This document shows positions 6,231 to 9,389 of a stretch of 9,389 bases of DNA, in pieces. The DNA comes from JAQGMO01 sp050954505 (GTDB taxonomy: Bacteria > Pseudomonadota > Gammaproteobacteria > Burkholderiales > Burkholderiaceae_D). A model generated the notes under the pieces. It searched no databases and was not told the DNA's origin. It was given only the letters and a program-made list of their open reading frames with translations. The stretch covers positions 1 to 9,389 of the forward strand of contig JBPBPY010000150.1 of the NCBI GenBank assembly GCA_050954505.1. The letters run 5' to 3'. The position numbers were made by a program, and so were the translations under genes. How positions within the stretch are numbered: position 1 is the stretch's first letter; every line of letters begins with the position of its first letter.

Positions 6231-8618
6231 CTACTGTGCGGTGGTGGGCGCGGGGCGTGCCAGCGGCGGCGCTTGTTCAACGAATTGCAGGCCAAGGGAT
6301 TCAGCCAGATTGCGCATCAGGCCGTCGAAGCGCTCTGCTTGCGGTGCATCTTCGGCAGATTGTTCCAACGCAGCAAGGTCAAGGCTGCTCAGTCCGCAAC
6401 TGAGCAAGAGTTCCGTGATGACCTGCTCGACGGCGAGCTGGTCAGCCAGCGTGTGCGGCATGCTCTGCTGCGCATGCAATGCATCCTCGGGATTGACAGC
6501 GCCATCGCTTGCAGCAATGCCGACGGGCGCAGCACTTCGCCAGGATGCCAGCCGCTGCTGTCTCGAAGGGGTGGCGCCGGCCAGCACTGTCTGCAAGATC
6601 TTTTCATCGTCGGCCATCTGCAGACGGCGCAACTGCTTGTTTTCCAGCACGCGGGCCATGAAATGCAAGGAAAAGTACAGATTGTCGGCCAGCTGCGCCT
6701 CGCTAATGGCCAGCCGAGGCTGAAAAACGCCGCCGGCAATCTCGACGTATTCTTCCATTTCACCGAGGTACATCGAACTCATTTGCGCCAGCGATGCACC
6801 GCGCAGCAATTGATGAGCCTGGTGTTGCCGGGCTTCGGCAAGGACGATGTACTGGCCACGCTTGTGTGCGCGTGTCCCGGCGCAGGCAAAATAGATTGTC
6901 GTTGCAACCGCTGCAGCCACACCGAGGACTATGCCGACCGGAGGTAGAGCCAACCCGAACGCCGCTGCAATGCCCAGCCCCAGGAATGCCATGCCGAACG
7001 TCACCGCAACGCACCCCCTGGTGATCTTGGCGATCGCCAGGCGCCGGTCGAATTCAAGCTGTTTCAGCGCGCCCTCATGATGGTGCGTGATGGCACGGCG
7101 AATGGTTCCCAGCAAGCGCCGCTGGCCAACATCGAGGCGTTGCCGATAGTCGTCGACTTGTGTTGCCAAAACATGTTGCCGGGTTTCGAGACGATTGCGT
7201 GCCCGCGCGCTGCTGCCGATCTTGCTCACGCCATCGGCAATGTCGAGTGCACCGCCAACGATCTTCAGCGCGCCGCCACTGGCTGACAGCGCACTGCAGA
7301 CCACAGGGGTAAAAGTCTGCAGGCGCGAACCGATGTCTGCGACATTGTCAAGCACCGAATTGCTCAGCGAAGTGCCCACGCGCTGGGAAAAGTCCAGCCT
7401 GGCCTGGTGCAGTGCGCCGGCGGCGCCGGCAGAGAATTCGGGCAGTTTGCCCAGCACCCGCGAAAAGATGCGGTAATGATCGGCATCGCCCTTTTGCACT
7501 GCAAGCCGTGAACCTTGAGCGGCGTTGAAATACCGCACCGCGCGGTCGTAGTGGCGCATCAGCTCACGCCAGCATTGACGCTGCGACGCTTGCACATCAA
7601 GCAGGTCGACCGCGCCTTGCGCTGCCGAGACGAGCGTCAGTGGCAGGGTGCCGATACCGGCGGCGGCACCGGCTTCCTTGACCAAAGGTGCCTGCGCCAG
7701 CTTTGCCATGCCGAGGCCGGTCTTGGCGGCCGAGGCCAGTCCGGAGAGAGCCTGGAGGCCCGCTTTTTGCGGATCCTCGATCAGATTCTTCCTGCTCGCG
7801 CGGCCGGTGAGGAACTGGCGGATCGCGCGGCTGGCATGCTGGAACAGCGCAGCCAGCTTTTCACTGACATCGCGGGGCATGCGCTGTTCGATTTCGGCGG
7901 CACTTAGCGCCGGCGGCATGGCCGCTGCGCCAAGCGGGCCGGTTTGCTCCAGCAGTCCCGCTGCAAAATCTGTTGCCGTGCTGGCGCCCAGATGCGCCGA
8001 GATGGACGGCTGGCCTGGTATTTTCATATCGGTTGCCGCAAATGCGCCGCTTGCGCGATCTGCTGCCGTCTTCGATTGCGCAGTGACGCCGCCGCTGGCT
8101 TTTTCGGCCGTCTCAGCGTCGTTGCCTTCATCGACGGCGCCCAAGGACTTGCCGGACAACCCGCCGCACGGCTTCGCGGCAGGCAAGACGGTGGCAAATT
8201 CCCGGCCCGGAAACAACTGCTGCAGTCTTGCATGCACCTGTTCGAATGCCAGTCTCAAGCTCTCGCTCTGCCGGTCGAGCAACTCCCTGCGCGCGCTTGC
8301 AGTGTTCCAGCTGGGCTGCGGCTGCGCAGTGGCGGCATCGTCAGCCAGCAACAGGACATTCGAATGCGCAGCGTCGAGGACGGTGATGACGGGTCCGGCA
8401 GCCCCTGCTGGCGCCGTGCCTTGCATGGCATCGGAGCAGGACGGCATCGGCAGCGCGCCGGGGTGCACCGAAGATGGCGAGGTCGTCGGCGCCGGGAAAG
8501 CAGGCGGCGGTGGTGGCAGCGAGGCAGGGGCCGACGAACGCGGTAATGCTGGCATCGATGCAGCAGCCTGCGCCGGCAATGCCGCCCGGCAGACAGCGGA
8601 ACCTTTCAAGTCGCTCAT
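6231..8618 (-). CDS. large membrane-active candidate type III effector A (795 residues), unrecognised family
   Basis: I do not recognise this protein. It starts at an ATG 11 nt after the chaperone stop, with no clear Shine-Dalgarno, so translation is probably coupled to the chaperone gene. There is no signal peptide. Residues 1-110 are Pro/Ala/Ser-rich with a run of five prolines, resembling the unfolded secretion and chaperone-binding regions of type III substrates. Residues 250-670 are mainly helical: an amphipathic part (250-420), a hydrophobic Gly/Ala stretch (434-463, ending GALDIADGV), then a long hydrophobic hairpin (535-580) split by Pro559-Pro560 and bounded by the basic segment GTRAHKRGQ. 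This core aligns with the 834-residue neighbour. The C-terminal 130 residues are acidic and differ from it. The hairpin suggests insertion into a host or target membrane. The strand choice rests on length, the chaperone linkage and the paralogy; a 407-residue opposite-strand frame is a shadow. Confidence 0.83.
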   Translation of the reverse strand: MSDLKGSAVCRAALPAQAAASMPALPRSSAPASLPPPPPAFPAPTTSPSSVHPGALPMPSCSDAMQGTAPAGAAGPVITVLDAAHSNVLLLADDAATAQPQPSWNTASARRELLDRQSESLRLAFEQVHARLQQLFPGREFATVLPAAKPCGGLSGKSLGAVDEGNDAETAEKASGGVTAQSKTAADRASGAFAATDMKIPGQPSISAHLGASTATDFAAGLLEQTGPLGAAAMPPALSAAEIEQRMPRDVSEKLAALFQHASRAIRQFLTGRASRKNLIEDPQKAGLQALSGLASAAKTGLGMAKLAQAPLVKEAGAAAGIGTLPLTLVSAAQGAVDLLDVQASQRQCWRELMRHYDRAVRYFNAAQGSRLAVQKGDADHYRIFSRVLGKLPEFSAGAAGALHQARLDFSQRVGTSLSNSVLDNVADIGSRLQTFTPVVCSALSASGGALKIVGGALDIADGVSKIGSSARARNRLETRQHVLATQVDDYRQRLDVGQRRLLGTIRRAITHHHEGALKQLEFDRRLAIAKITRGCVAVTFGMAFLGLGIAAAFGLALPPVGIVLGVAAAVATTIYFACAGTRAHKRGQYIVLAEARQHQAHQLLRGASLAQMSSMYLGEMEEYVEIAGGVFQPRLAISEAQLADNLYFSLHFMARVLENKQLRRLQMADDEKILQTVLAGATPSRQQRLASWRSAAPVGIAASDGAVNPEDALHAQQSMPHTLADQLAVEQVITELLLSCGLSSLDLAALEQSAEDAPQAERFDGLMRNLAESLGLQFVEQAPPLARPAPTTAQ

Positions 8619-8629
8619 GGCACCACTGC

Positions 8630-9094
8630 TCAGATATAGCGTTCCAGTCCGTCCGGCTGCCCTGCCTGTGCGCAGTGCAGACTGGATTCTTCATCGACCT
8701 GGAGGATCAATGCATGCCAGGCTTCCACAATCGGGTCGAGCTGTTCACCGAGCAGAAACCCCAATGGCAAGTCGCTTTGCAGACGGGCCAGCGGCACATG
8801 CACCACCAGCACCGCATGGCCCGAAGACGGTTCAATGGTCAAGGTCGACAGTGTTTCGCCGATGTGGCTGAAATTCGATTCCAGCATCAGCCGGTACAAG
8901 CCGGGCTGGTAGCCCGCCAACGGCATGCCCAGGTCGATCGACAGACGGCACAGATCGAGCGATTGCAGATATTCGATGCGCACCGGCGTCTCGCCGACTT
9001 TCAGCAATCCGGTTTCGAAGACACTGGCCACATCGTCGATATCGGCCAGGTCGCAAAACTCATCGATGATCTGCTTGTACTGTTCCAGCGCCAC
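8630..9094 (-). CDS. class I type III secretion chaperone, CesT/Tir-chaperone-like
   Basis: This 154-residue protein is small and strongly acidic, with Asp/Glu far outnumbering Lys/Arg. It follows the class I secretion-chaperone pattern: an N-terminal helix (2-30), two beta segments (36-57), a central helix with YRLMLESNFS (about 87-96), beta strands with ETLSTLTIE and HAVLVVHVPLARL, and a last helix ending VEAWHAL. Such proteins dimerise in the cytoplasm, bind the N-terminal part of an effector and keep it ready for export. Position directly before the 795-residue gene fits this job. The start is the GTG at 9094: an in-frame TGA (9113-9115) rules out a longer form, and GGAG lies 6 nt upstream (9101-9104). 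Family assignment is by pattern, not by a profile search. Confidence 0.75.
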   Translation of the reverse strand: MALEQYKQIIDEFCDLADIDDVASVFETGLLKVGETPVRIEYLQSLDLCRLSIDLGMPLAGYQPGLYRLMLESNFSHIGETLSTLTIEPSSGHAVLVVHVPLARLQSDLPLGFLLGEQLDPIVEAWHALILQVDEESSLHCAQAGQPDGLERYI

Positions 9095-9253
9095 GATCCG
9101 CTCCGCCCCATGTCAGCACCCGCTCCAGCCCGGCCGCGCGGCTGCGCGGCTGCGTGGCTTCGTTGGCCACCAGCCGGCGAGCGCACCGGCGCATCCCGAG
9201 GCAGGCGTGCCGGTGCTGCGCCGGGAAGGCAGGCAAAACTGCCCACCTGTTGA

Positions 9254-9282
9254 TGAGTAACCCGGATAGGAAGGGAGGTTCC
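9254..9282 (-). promoter_or_regulatory. candidate ECF/hrp-box-like promoter of the chaperone-effector operon
   Basis: On the minus strand GGAACC (9277-9282) is followed after 16 bp by TTACTCA (9254-9260). The HrpL-type box is GGAACC-N15/16-CCACnnA, so the upstream half and the spacing fit exactly and the downstream half keeps ACnnA with TT in place of CC. It is 159 nt upstream of the chaperone GTG. The 9-mer GGTTACTCA recurs at the second candidate promoter (6041-6049). Confidence 0.45.
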
Positions 9283-9363
9283 GGAAGTTTGTGCTGCACC
9301 GATGGCAGGAAATCGGCATCTGCAGGAAAAGAAAGCCGGTCATGGCGGTGCCGGCGAGAGCAT

Positions 9364-9389
9364 GGCAAGGCTGTCACTGGGGCCTTGCC
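9364..9389. other. 8-bp inverted repeat at the right edge
   Basis: GGCAAGGC (9364-9371) pairs perfectly with GCCTTGCC (9382-9389) around a 10-nt loop. It may be a terminator of a plus-strand transcript if T residues follow outside the window; no T-run follows on the minus strand. It cannot be resolved here. Confidence 0.35.

Larger units (their letters stand above)
9095..9389. other. upstream region of the cassette, no convincing gene
   Basis: Short frames exist on both strands, but none has protein-like composition together with a good start signal. The region holds the candidate promoter at 9254-9282, a leader of about 150 nt with three tandem 8-bp units (GCGCGGCT twice, GCGTGGCT once, 9136-9159), and an inverted repeat at the right edge. 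Positions 9283-9363 show nothing I can name. Confidence 0.6.

Noticed and set aside
6213..6231. Terminator after the 795-residue gene
   Set aside because: The GACGTTT/AAACCGTC hairpin has a bulged base and no T-run on the minus strand, so I do not call a terminator.
7648..8871. 407-codon open frame on the plus strand
   Set aside because: It is antisense to the 795-residue gene and the chaperone gene, crosses the boundary between them and shows no family pattern.
9113..9343. 76-codon minus-strand frame upstream of the chaperone
   Set aside because: No recognisable pattern, no good ribosome site, and it spans the candidate promoter. It could only be revived by conservation.

Overview
The window looks like chromosomal DNA from a betaproteobacterium, most likely Burkholderiales and possibly an Oxalobacteraceae relative such as Herbaspirillum or Collimonas. 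The basis is the style of the GroES/GroEL proteins, a groESL promoter that combines a CIRCE operator with sigma70- and sigma32-like boxes, and GC-rich codon use. The genus is a guess from memory of protein sequences, not from a search.

Left part (1-3156): the 5' part of a minus-strand dacB-like gene (penicillin-binding protein 4, peptidase S13) runs off the left edge. Divergent from it is a complete groES-groEL operon with its promoter, a perfect CIRCE element, a long leader containing a terminator-like hairpin, and a strong terminator after groEL that probably works in both directions. A perfect 16-bp palindrome lies just upstream of the groE promoter.

Middle (3157-3442): a gene-poor spacer between convergent units, dominated by about fifteen degenerate 12-bp tandem repeats. 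Read on the minus strand these encode a decayed Asp-Ser-Ser-Lys repeat broken by two single-base stop codons.

Right part (3443-9389): a minus-strand cassette transcribed right to left. A small acidic protein with the pattern of a class I (CesT/Tir-type) type III secretion chaperone is followed 11 nt later by a 795-residue protein and, after a 283-bp gap, by an 834-residue protein. The two large proteins are unrecognised. By eye they are distant paralogues over about 400 central residues, each with a disordered, low-complexity N-terminus, a hydrophobic Gly/Ala-rich helical region and a strongly hydrophobic two-helix hairpin near residues 530-580. I read this as a chaperone plus two type III effectors (or translocator-like membrane-active proteins) at a site away from the secretion apparatus, which is not in the window.

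Upstream of both the chaperone and the second large gene is the same 9-mer, GGTTACTCA. It is preceded at matching distance by GGAACC or AGAACA, a layout like the hrp box read by HrpL-type ECF sigma factors. Four exact-length 11-bp tandem repeats sit just upstream of the second copy. Together these suggest a co-regulated secreted-protein cassette placed beside the housekeeping groESL locus. The regulatory reading is inference.
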